Part shown: in pieces, positions 7,542 to 14,252 of the stretch | How the letters are laid out: each line of letters starts with the position of its first letter | Position numbering within the stretch: position 1 is the first letter of the stretch | Assembly (NCBI RefSeq): GCF_009909185.1 | Contig: NZ_JAAAMV010000002.1 | Span: forward strand, 529,532-593,531 | DNA: 64,000 bases | Reading direction: 5' to 3' | From: Paenibacillus glycinis | Lineage (GTDB): Bacteria > Bacillota > Bacilli > Paenibacillales > Paenibacillaceae | The notes under the pieces: generated by a model | What the model saw: only the letters and a program-made list of their open reading frames with translations | Databases searched by the model: none | Told to the model about the DNA's origin: nothing | Position numbers and translations under genes: made by a program

Positions 7542-9059
7542 TTACAGCTTGTAAATGGCGGTGTATTTCTTCTTCAAATACGCGACGAGGTAATCGGGGT
7601 CGAGCGGCTTGCCCGTGATGCCCTCGATCAGCTCGGACGGCGTTCTGAGCTTGCCGTACTGATAGACTTTGTCCGTCAGCCACGCTTTGATCGGATGCAA
7701 ATCGCCCTTCTCGACCAGCTCCCAGAAATCCGGCAGCTCGCGCTCGAGCGTATCCGTGAATTGCGCCGCGTACATATTGCCGAGCGAATACGAAGGGAAG
7801 TAGCCGAACGCCCCGCCGGACCAGTGCACGTCCTGCAGCACGCCTTCGCCGTCATGCTCCGGCTCGATGCCGAGGTATTCCTTGTACTTCGCGTTCCACA
7901 GCGCGGGGAGCTCGGAAGCCTTCACGCCTTCGTTGAAGATTAGTTTCTCGATCTCGTAGCGGATGATGATATGCAGGTTATAGGTCAATTCGTCCGCTTC
8001 GATCCGGATCAGCGACGGCTGCACGACGTTGGTCGCGCGGTAGAAGTCTTCCACGGACACCTCCAGCTGCCCCGGGAAATGCTGCTGCAGGTCGCCGTAA
8101 TAACGGCTCCAGAAGCTCATCGAGCGGCCGATCACGTTCTCCCAGAACCGCGACTGCGATTCGTGGATGCCCATCGACGTTCCCGTCGCGAGCGTCGTGC
8201 CGACCAGATCCTTGCGGATATTCTGCTCGTACAGCGCATGGCCGCCTTCGTGAATCGTGCCGAACAGCGCGCTCGTCACGTCGTCCGTCAGGTAACGCGT
8301 CGTAATCCGCACGTCGCCCGGATTGAGGCCCGTCGCGAACGGATGCGCGCTCTCGTCCAAACGGCCGGCCGCGAAATCGAAGCCCATCTGTTCGAGAATG
8401 AACAGGCTGAACTTCTTCTGCGCCTCCTTCGCGTAGGTTTGCTCCAGGAAGCCGGTCTCGGGCTGATGCGGCGAAGCGGCGATCGCCGCGGACAGCGGCA
8501 CGAGCTTCTCGCGCAAGCCGCCGAACACCCGGTCCAACTGCTCCGTCGTCATGCCGGGCTCGTACATATCCAGCAGCGTATCGTAGCGCGTGCCCTTCAC
8601 GCCCCATAAATCGATGAATTGATTCGTATAGGTAATGATTTTGTCCAAATACGGCTCGAACGACGCATAGTCGCTGCTTTTCTTCGCTTCTTCCCACATG
8701 GACTCCGCCTGCGAGGTCAGCACGACGTATTCCTGGTACAGCTTCGGCGGGATTTTGACGCTGCGGTCGTACTCCTTGCGCGTCTCCTTCACGAGCCTCC
8801 GATGCACGTCGTTCAATTCCGCGTATGTAGCCGGTTCTTCAAGCGACGTCAGCCATTCGCCGAGCTCCGGCGCCGTGGACAGCTTGAACATCTGACCGGA
8901 CAAATTGCCGATGGCCTCGGAACGGACTTCCATCCCCTTGCGCGGCGCTCCCGTCCGCAAATCCCAATACAGGACGGCCAGCGCTTCTTCGTAACTCTTG
9001 ATAAGGCCGATTCGCTCCGTAAACTGTTGAAGGACTCCGTTTTCTTGCATGGTCGTCAT
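7542..9059 (-). CDS. Carboxypeptidase M32 (thermostable carboxypeptidase 1 family)
   Basis: About 505 aa, the usual length for peptidase family M32. The zinc site HEGGH (in TIHEGGHALYEQ) provides two His ligands and the catalytic Glu. The downstream family motif HESQSRFWEN supplies the third ligand (Glu), and IRIEADELTYNLHIIIRYEIE and GYFPSYSLGNMYAAQ are also family hallmarks. These cytoplasmic metal-dependent enzymes remove C-terminal residues from peptides, typically not after Pro. Several starts are possible (9071 GTG, 9068, 9059, 9050). I favour the ATG at 9059 because AAAGG lies about 11 bases upstream, whereas the site nearly abuts the 9068 start. It is a single-gene unit with its own terminator. 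Confidence 0.93.
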   Translation of the reverse strand: MTTMQENGVLQQFTERIGLIKSYEEALAVLYWDLRTGAPRKGMEVRSEAIGNLSGQMFKLSTAPELGEWLTSLEEPATYAELNDVHRRLVKETRKEYDRSVKIPPKLYQEYVVLTSQAESMWEEAKKSSDYASFEPYLDKIITYTNQFIDLWGVKGTRYDTLLDMYEPGMTTEQLDRVFGGLREKLVPLSAAIAASPHQPETGFLEQTYAKEAQKKFSLFILEQMGFDFAAGRLDESAHPFATGLNPGDVRITTRYLTDDVTSALFGTIHEGGHALYEQNIRKDLVGTTLATGTSMGIHESQSRFWENVIGRSMSFWSRYYGDLQQHFPGQLEVSVEDFYRATNVVQPSLIRIEADELTYNLHIIIRYEIEKLIFNEGVKASELPALWNAKYKEYLGIEPEHDGEGVLQDVHWSGGAFGYFPSYSLGNMYAAQFTDTLERELPDFWELVEKGDLHPIKAWLTDKVYQYGKLRTPSELIEGITGKPLDPDYLVAYLKKKYTAIYKL

Positions 9060-9099
9060 TCCGATCATCACCTTTCCCTACCCGTTATCGCACTGCTAC

Positions 9100-9128
9100 T
9101 TGATCATACTTTTTGCAAACCGTATAAT
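9100..9128 (+). promoter_or_regulatory. SigA-type promoter of the Fe-S biosynthesis-like gene
   Basis: TTGATC (9100-9105), 17-base spacer, TATAAT (9123-9128), about 50 bases before the ATG at 9178. Confidence 0.75.
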
Positions 9129-9177
9129 CAACTTTAATCCTGTTTCAGATGGCGTACAAGCGGAAGGAGTCCTGATC

Positions 9178-9501
9178 ATGCATTTTACCTTTACATCGAA
9201 CGCCGCGGAACGATTGCGCGAGCCGCTTGCCGAAGGCGGCAAAAGCCTGAAGCTGCTGTACGATACGGAGGGCTGCGGCTGCGTCATGAACGGCGTTCCC
9301 ACCCTGGCCCTCGTCCGCGAGCCGGACCCGAACGACAAGCTCGGCGAAGGGGCGCCCTACCCGGTATGGTACGAGCCGAATTACGAGGTGTTCTTCGAAC
9401 CGGAGCTCAAGATCGATTATAACGCGTCGCGCAACGCCTTCGTCCTGAAGAGCGACAGCCAGATTTACACCGCGAATTTGCGCCTGCTGAAATTGAGTTG
9501 A
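9178..9501 (+). CDS. Iron-sulfur cluster biosynthesis family protein (HesB/YqkB-like)
   Basis: A 107-aa protein of the Fe-S_biosyn (A-type carrier-like) superfamily, close to Bacillus YqkB. It begins with MHFTFTSNAAERL, continues with LKLLYDTEGCGC, and has the late segment FEPELKIDYNASRNAFVLKS. Classical A-type carriers hold three Cys; here only the paired Cys of GCGC is seen, as is common in the YqkB subgroup, so a direct cluster-carrier role is uncertain. The ATG at 9178 follows GGAAGGAG at good spacing and a strong promoter at 9100-9128. The upstream extension to 9049 overlaps that promoter and is rejected. The next gene, carbonic anhydrase, starts 76 bases later. Confidence 0.82.
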   Translation: MHFTFTSNAAERLREPLAEGGKSLKLLYDTEGCGCVMNGVPTLALVREPDPNDKLGEGAPYPVWYEPNYEVFFEPELKIDYNASRNAFVLKSDSQIYTANLRLLKLS

Positions 9502-9577
9502 ACGCCTTTTGCCGTCCTTCAGGAAGGCCAAAGAAACTATAGACATGCATGCGTCGTGCATGGGAGGAGGAGCTCGC

Positions 9578-10153
9578 TTGAGTACAGTTGAAAACATCCT
9601 AGCCTTTAATGCGCAGTTCGTGGAGAATCGCGATTACGAGCAATACCGGACCACGAAGTTCCCCGACAAAAAAATCGCCATCGTGACCTGCATGGACGCG
9701 CGCCTGACCGAGCTGCTGCCGAAGGCGCTCAACCTGCGCAACGGCGACGCCAAGATCATCAAGAACGCCGGCGCGATCGTCACCCAGCCGTTCGGCAACA
9801 TCATGCGCAGCATTCTCGTCGCCGTATACGAGCTGGGCGCCGAGGAGGTCCTCGTCATCGGCCACCATGAGTGCGGCATGACGGGCTTGAATTCGGAGCT
9901 GGTGATCCAGCACATGCTGGAGAGAAACATATCGCAGGAAACGATCCGCACGCTAAACAACTCCGGCATGCACCTGGAGCGCTGGCTGACCGGCTTCGAC
10001 AACGTGCAGGAAAGCGTCGAGCGAAGCGTGGGCATCATCAAGAACCATCCGCTGCTGCCGCCCGGCACTCCGGTGCACGGCATGATCATTCACCCGACGA
10101 CGGGCAAGCTGGACGTCGTCGTCGACGGCTACAAGCAAGAGGTAACGGCATAA
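9578..10153 (+). CDS. Beta-class carbonic anhydrase
   Basis: A 191-aa enzyme interconverting CO2 and bicarbonate. The zinc site of the beta class is visible: Cys38 with the Asp40-Arg42 dyad in TCMDARLTELL, and His96-x-x-Cys99 in GHHECGM. The KNAGA segment and the C-terminal MIIHPTTGKLDVVVDGY also match the family (Bacillus YtiB-like). The reading frame is open from 9509, but the TTG at 9578 follows GGAGGAGGAG by five bases and gives a protein of normal length, so I choose it. Transcription ends at the strong bidirectional hairpin at 10169-10223. Confidence 0.92.
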   Translation: MSTVENILAFNAQFVENRDYEQYRTTKFPDKKIAIVTCMDARLTELLPKALNLRNGDAKIIKNAGAIVTQPFGNIMRSILVAVYELGAEEVLVIGHHECGMTGLNSELVIQHMLERNISQETIRTLNNSGMHLERWLTGFDNVQESVERSVGIIKNHPLLPPGTPVHGMIIHPTTGKLDVVVDGYKQEVTA

Positions 10154-10168
10154 GACAAGGCATAAAAC

Positions 10169-10223
10169 AAAAAAGCTTCGCTTTGCACGGTTGCGTCGTC
10201 GCCGTGCGAAGCGAAGCTTTTTA
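10169..10223. terminator. Bidirectional terminator between carbonic anhydrase and DUF309 genes
   Basis: Twenty-base arms (10171-10190 and 10202-10221) pair almost perfectly, flanked by A-runs on the left and T-runs on the right, so it can stop transcription from both convergent genes. Confidence 0.92.
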
Positions 10224-10282
10224 TTCATTAGATAAGGATATCATCGCGGTGCATGCTGCGGCGTCGATCAGCGAGCCGGCCG

Positions 10283-10813
10283 TCAATCGGCCAGCCGCCT
10301 CTTCTTCGCCTCCGCGGCTGCCGCCCTCGCGGCAATGACCTCGCTGCGGTCCCGGCGCGCATGCCGGTGAATCAGCGCCTCGTCCGTTCCGCTCGGCGCT
10401 CCCCAAGCATGCCCGTTCGCCGCGGCTGCCGCGTGCAGCCGTTCGAGCAATCGGCCGTCCGCGAGCGGAAGGTTCAGATCGGCGAACGGCTCGCCGCGCT
10501 CGACGGCCGCCATGACGCCGTCCAGCATGGCCGTCAAAGCCGGACCGTCGATCGCCAGCTCCTCCAGCTGCCGCGCAGCCAGCCGATTGCGGGATTGACG
10601 GAACATCATCGCGGCGCCCCGCCGATTGCCCCGGCGATAATGGTAGCAACCGACCGCCAGCTGAATCAAGCCGACCCAGACGTCCGCGAAGCCGTCCCCG
10701 GCATGGTCCTTCCAATATTCCTCCAGCAGCTCGTGGCATTCGAAATAGTCTCTCGTGGCATGGAACTCGTATAGAAAAGACTCGTAAGCCTCCGGATACC
10801 GGCCGTTTCGCAT
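10283..10813 (-). CDS. DUF309 domain-containing protein (YpuF-like)
   Basis: A 176-aa protein with the DUF309 core in residues 10-75: FHATRDYFECHELLEEYWK, then WVGLIQLAVGCYHYRRGNRRGA. The paired His/Glu residues of the ECHE motif are conserved in the family, but no activity is established. The C-terminal third is Ala/Arg-rich, with a heptad-like helix (AARAAAAEAKKRR). The ATG at 10813 follows GGGGGA at proper spacing. It converges on the carbonic anhydrase gene and shares its terminator. Confidence 0.85.
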   Translation of the reverse strand: MRNGRYPEAYESFLYEFHATRDYFECHELLEEYWKDHAGDGFADVWVGLIQLAVGCYHYRRGNRRGAAMMFRQSRNRLAARQLEELAIDGPALTAMLDGVMAAVERGEPFADLNLPLADGRLLERLHAAAAANGHAWGAPSGTDEALIHRHARRDRSEVIAARAAAAEAKKRRLAD

Positions 10814-10944
10814 CGCAATCCCCCATTTTCGCCGCCGTCTTCTACAATGAAGAATGAAAACTGAAACCTTTGATTATATTAAACGTAAATGTACCAAGGC
10901 GCAATAAATCTAGACGAAGCAGATTAACAGGAGGAGACTTTCAG

Positions 10945-11379
10945 ATGAAGAAGGGGATTTTAGTATTGATGGCGTTCGCGCTGTTCTTCGTGTTCACCGC
11001 AAGCACGGCAGATGCCAGGCCGCGCGGGGGCGGAATCAAATCATCGCCGCGGCAGAGCTACACGCCGGCGCCGTCCAAGCCCGCGGATAATATCAACAAG
11101 AGCAATTCCGGCACCGGTACCACGAAAGCCGGCACGACGACGAACGCGAATCGCGGATTCTTCAGCGGAGGCAGTTTCATGAAAGGACTCATGATCGGCG
11201 GCTTGGCGGGCCTGATGTTCGGCGGCTTGTTCGGCAACATGGGCTTTTTCGGCAATATCGTCGGCTTGCTCGTCAACATCCTGGCCATCTATGTCGTCAT
11301 CATGGCGATCAGCGGCATCGTGCGCTATTTCAGAAACCGTAAGAAACCGGCCCATCCCGGCAACCGGAGACCCTATTAA
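10945..11379 (+). CDS. Small secreted/membrane protein with glycine-rich hydrophobic C-terminus
   Basis: A 144-aa protein. Residues 1-24 are a signal peptide (MKKGILVLMAFALFFVF...TADA). Then come a basic, Ser/Thr/Pro/Gly-rich spacer (about 25-75), a glycine-rich hydrophobic stretch MIGGLAGLMFGGLFGNMGFFGN, a membrane segment (about 102-125) and a basic tail. The overall plan resembles Tim44-like membrane proteins of Firmicutes, but no catalytic motif is visible. The ATG at 10945 follows AGGAGGAG. The next gene (YxcD) starts two bases after its stop, so the two are surely co-transcribed and may act together, perhaps at the membrane. Confidence 0.75.
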   Translation: MKKGILVLMAFALFFVFTASTADARPRGGGIKSSPRQSYTPAPSKPADNINKSNSGTGTTKAGTTTNANRGFFSGGSFMKGLMIGGLAGLMFGGLFGNMGFFGNIVGLLVNILAIYVVIMAISGIVRYFRNRKKPAHPGNRRPY

Positions 11380-11381
11380 TC

Positions 11382-11660
11382 ATGCGTCTCTATACGGACG
11401 AGATCATTAATGCCGTTTGCCTCCATATGGCAGAACGCAGAGGCGTCTCGCCGACGGATGTCGAAGTTCAGCTGTCATGGGAGGAACAATACGGCTTTAC
11501 CGCCGAAGTGTGGGTGAATGGCCGCAGTCAGTATTTGGTCGAAGCCAATTTGCTGGAAGCGATCGAGCAGTATCTCTACAAACAATATCAGATCCGCAAA
11601 TTCCGTTCCCAGATCACGCTGGACGCGGACGAGGAATTTTGGGCGGACATCGAAGATTAA
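11382..11660 (+). CDS. YxcD family protein (DUF2653)
   Basis: A 92-aa acidic cytoplasmic protein matching DUF2653/YxcD of Bacillus: YTDEIINAVCLHMAERRGV, WEEQYGFTAEVWVNGRSQYLVEANLLEAIEQYL, and an acidic end (LDADEEFWADIED). No function is known for the family. It starts two bases after the preceding small membrane-protein gene, with a GGAGA site inside that gene's end, and is followed by a terminator at 11676-11706. Confidence 0.85.
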   Translation: MRLYTDEIINAVCLHMAERRGVSPTDVEVQLSWEEQYGFTAEVWVNGRSQYLVEANLLEAIEQYLYKQYQIRKFRSQITLDADEEFWADIED

Positions 11661-11675
11661 TGGATCGCGAATGAA

Positions 11676-11706
11676 GGGCGCAGCTTTGGGGCTGCCCCTT
11701 TTTTTG
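11676..11706 (+). terminator. Terminator of the small membrane protein / yxcD operon
   Basis: GGGCGCAGC / GCTGCCCC stem with one bulge, followed by a run of seven or more T. Confidence 0.8.
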
Positions 11707-11807
11707 CGTTGCGAAACCATATTATCGAATTTTGTCGAATTATCGCAACCAGGACCCCTCTTCTGCGTCTAACGATATACGTCTGGAGAGGAGTGTTGTA
11801 CACGCAT

Positions 11808-13733
11808 ATGCCAAACCGCATCAAATGGACCGCCACGCTTGCCGTTGTCCTGGCCTTTCAAGCCGGTTTGACGACGTTCGGCCTGTCGGAAGCGCACGCC
11901 GCCTCCGGCACCGCGAATTACCGCGTCTATCAGAACGATAAAGCCATCCGGGATTTCGCCGCCAGTTCAAGCGCGATCAGCTACGCCAAGTCGTTCGCCT
12001 ATGCCCATGTCGAGAAAATCACCGGCCGCGCTTGGGTCTGGGACAATTGGCCGCGGTATAAAGTTTACGAGAACGGCGTCTCGTCCCCGGGCCGCGAATT
12101 CAAAACGCTGCAAGAAGCCGAGCAATTCGCCAAGAAAACCCGCTTCGCCCAGATCCGCGACTTGGAAGCTCCGGGTTTCGTTGAAAGCGTTTTTCCGAAC
12201 TTTCGGATGTATCAGGGCGACAAATCGCTAGCCGCTTGGTCGTTCGCCACGCTCGCGGATGCCAAGCAAGCAGCCAAGTCGTTCGCCGGCGTGCACATCA
12301 TGGATTTGTCCAGCAATCAATGGGTATGGGACAATATTACGGATGCCCAAGAAGCCGCGCAGCGCCAGACTACCCCGAAGTACAGCGTGCTCAAGGACGG
12401 CGCGCCGATCGGCGGCAAGTCGTACGGCTTCCTGCTCGATGCCATTCGCGCCTCTGCCGGGATGGCGGGCAGCACGGTCGTCAATACGCTGACGAACCAG
12501 GTGGTACATAGCAATATTCCTGCGTTCGCGGTCACTCAATCGGGCAAGGCGCTCGGCTCCTACTTCAGCATTTACAGCGCCATCGCGTATGCCAAGACCC
12601 TGTCCGGCGCGACCGTCGCGAAGGACGGCGCGACATGGTGGACGAACATGCCTTATTTGACCGTTTCTCAAGGGGACAAGCCCCTCAAGTCCTTCCATAC
12701 CCGAAAGAGCGCTGTTCAATACGCCGCCCAGTTCAAGGATGCCGTCGTCAAAACGGCGGACGGCCGGTCGGTCTGGAGCAACGCGAAAAAGCTGCTGTAT
12801 CTCGGCTGGAACGGCACCTCGAGCACGGCGACGGTGCTGGATCAGCTTGGCCGAACGCAGGGCTTGGATATCGATTCGCCGTCCTGGTTCGAGCTTGCGG
12901 ACGCGAGCGGAACGATATCGGACGGTTCCGATCCCGCGCTCGTCGAAGCGCTTCGCCCGACCGGCATCAAGCTCACGCCGCTGGTCAGCAACCAGTTCGA
13001 CAGCAAGCTGACCAGCGCGTTTCTGCGCAGCGCGGCGGCGAAGTCGAGATTCATCGCGAATCTGGTCGCCAAACTGTCCGCGCTGCGCGTCGCCGGCGTC
13101 AATGTCGATTTCGAAGGCCTCGCGGGCGGCGATCGCGCCTTGTACACGGAATTCATCCGGTCGCTGACGTCCGCCGCCCATAAAGCCGGACTCTCCGTGT
13201 CCGTGGACTTGCCGCGCGGCGACGTGCTGTGGGATGCGCAGACGGCTTACGATCAACAGGCGCTGGCAGGCATCGTCGACATGATCATGATGATGGCTTA
13301 CGACCAGCACTGGGAAGGCGGCGACGACGCCGGCTCCGTCGCGGAGCTTGCATGGGTGGAGGAAGGCGTGAAGCAATTTCTGTCGTACGGGATTCCCCGC
13401 GGCAAGCTGATGCTCGGCATCCCGTTCTACGCGCGCGAATGGCGCATCGACGGCTCCGGCAAGCTGATCGACAGCCAAGCCCTCATCATGCGCAACCTCT
13501 CCGATCTGATCCAGACCACCGGGGCCAAAGGCGTCTTCGATTCCGTATCCGGCCAAATGAAATACACGTATGGCGGTCACGACGGCTATACCCACGTATT
13601 CTGGGCGGAAACGCCGGAAACGGTGAAAGCGCGGCTCGCGATCGCCAAGAAATACGATTTGGCCGGGGTTGCCGCCTGGCGACTCGGCTTCGAGCAGGCC
13701 GATCTGTGGAACGCGATGCTGCTGCAGAAATAA
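11808..13733 (+). CDS. Secreted glycoside hydrolase family 18 protein with six N-terminal repeats
   Basis: About 641 aa. A signal peptide (1-33, cut near EAHA-AS) is followed to about residue 325 by six repeats of 45-60 residues with the pattern YxVYxxxKxxxxFxxxxxAixyAKxF...V...WVWDN. The GH18 barrel then runs from LLYLGWNGT to the end, with the catalytic strand AGVNVDFEGL (Asp434, Glu436), AYDQHWEGG and AAWRLGFE. The barrel is closest in type to Bacillus YvbX/YdhD/SleL proteins that act on cortex or cell-wall glycans rather than to true chitinases. The repeats may bind wall polymer. The ATG at 11808 is chosen; a TTG at 11796 nearer to GGAGAGGAG is also possible. No operon partner. Confidence 0.82.
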   Translation: MPNRIKWTATLAVVLAFQAGLTTFGLSEAHAASGTANYRVYQNDKAIRDFAASSSAISYAKSFAYAHVEKITGRAWVWDNWPRYKVYENGVSSPGREFKTLQEAEQFAKKTRFAQIRDLEAPGFVESVFPNFRMYQGDKSLAAWSFATLADAKQAAKSFAGVHIMDLSSNQWVWDNITDAQEAAQRQTTPKYSVLKDGAPIGGKSYGFLLDAIRASAGMAGSTVVNTLTNQVVHSNIPAFAVTQSGKALGSYFSIYSAIAYAKTLSGATVAKDGATWWTNMPYLTVSQGDKPLKSFHTRKSAVQYAAQFKDAVVKTADGRSVWSNAKKLLYLGWNGTSSTATVLDQLGRTQGLDIDSPSWFELADASGTISDGSDPALVEALRPTGIKLTPLVSNQFDSKLTSAFLRSAAAKSRFIANLVAKLSALRVAGVNVDFEGLAGGDRALYTEFIRSLTSAAHKAGLSVSVDLPRGDVLWDAQTAYDQQALAGIVDMIMMMAYDQHWEGGDDAGSVAELAWVEEGVKQFLSYGIPRGKLMLGIPFYAREWRIDGSGKLIDSQALIMRNLSDLIQTTGAKGVFDSVSGQMKYTYGGHDGYTHVFWAETPETVKARLAIAKKYDLAGVAAWRLGFEQADLWNAMLLQK

Positions 13734-13756
13734 CGGCGGCGCGGACGAGTGGTGTT

Positions 13757-13779
13757 GGGGCAATCGAATGTGGTATGAT
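13757..13779 (+). promoter_or_regulatory. Candidate extended -10 promoter of ytxJ
   Basis: TGGTATGAT (TATGAT at 13774-13779) is an extended -10 element about 50 bases before the ytxJ ATG. The -35 is poor (GGTGTT/TTGGGG region). Confidence 0.4.
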
Positions 13780-13829
13780 GTGAGCACGAGGTACTGTAAC
13801 TCATTTCATAACAGTTAGGAGAATGCGCC

Positions 13830-14177
13830 ATGTCGCAACACTACAAAGAAATTACGTCCATCGAAGATTGGAACGCCGCGCTGGAAGGCTCCGCCTCCCG
13901 CCCGCTGCTTGTCTTCAAGCACAGCACGACCTGCCCGGTGAGCGCGAACGCGTTCAGCGAGTTCTCGAACTATCTGAACAGCGACGCGGCATCCGCCGAC
14001 ACGGACTACGTGCTCGTGAAAGTCATCGAGTCCCGTCCCGTCTCCAACCAAATCGCCGAGGACGTCTCCGTCAAGCATGAATCGCCGCAGGTCATTCTCG
14101 TGAAAGACAAGGCGAAATATTGGACGGCGTCGCACTGGTCCATTACGGAAGCGCATATGAATGCGGTCATGAATTAA
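13830..14177 (+). CDS. ytxJ: Bacillithiol system redox-active protein YtxJ
   Basis: A 115-aa thioredoxin-fold protein of the YtxJ (DUF2847) family, a monothiol bacilliredoxin-like protein. The active site TCPVSANAF has the single Cys and CPxS pattern of the family. RPVSNQIAEDVSVKHESPQ includes the cis-Pro loop, and DKAKYWTASHWSIT is the typical C-terminus. It is expected to reverse bacillithiol mixed disulfides on cytosolic proteins, implying a bacillithiol-making host. The ATG follows TTAGGAG. Its terminator is shared with the convergent GGDEF-EAL gene. Confidence 0.93.
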   Translation: MSQHYKEITSIEDWNAALEGSASRPLLVFKHSTTCPVSANAFSEFSNYLNSDAASADTDYVLVKVIESRPVSNQIAEDVSVKHESPQVILVKDKAKYWTASHWSITEAHMNAVMN

Positions 14178-14196
14178 CCTCCTCCTACAAAGACAA

Positions 14197-14246
14197 GGAA
14201 GCCCCGGGCAAGCGTAATCGATACGCTTCGGCCCGGGGCTTCTTTC
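14197..14246. terminator. Terminator between ytxJ and the convergent GGDEF-EAL gene
   Basis: GAAGCCCCGGGC...AGCGTA pairs with TACGCT...GCCCGGGGCTTC: a long stem followed by TTCTTTCG on the plus strand. The minus direction has a weaker T-run. Confidence 0.85.
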
Positions 14247-14252
14247 GTTCCG

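Noticed and set aside
12228..13787. 519-codon frame antisense to the GH18 gene
   Set aside because: Shadow frame with biased composition, no ribosome site.
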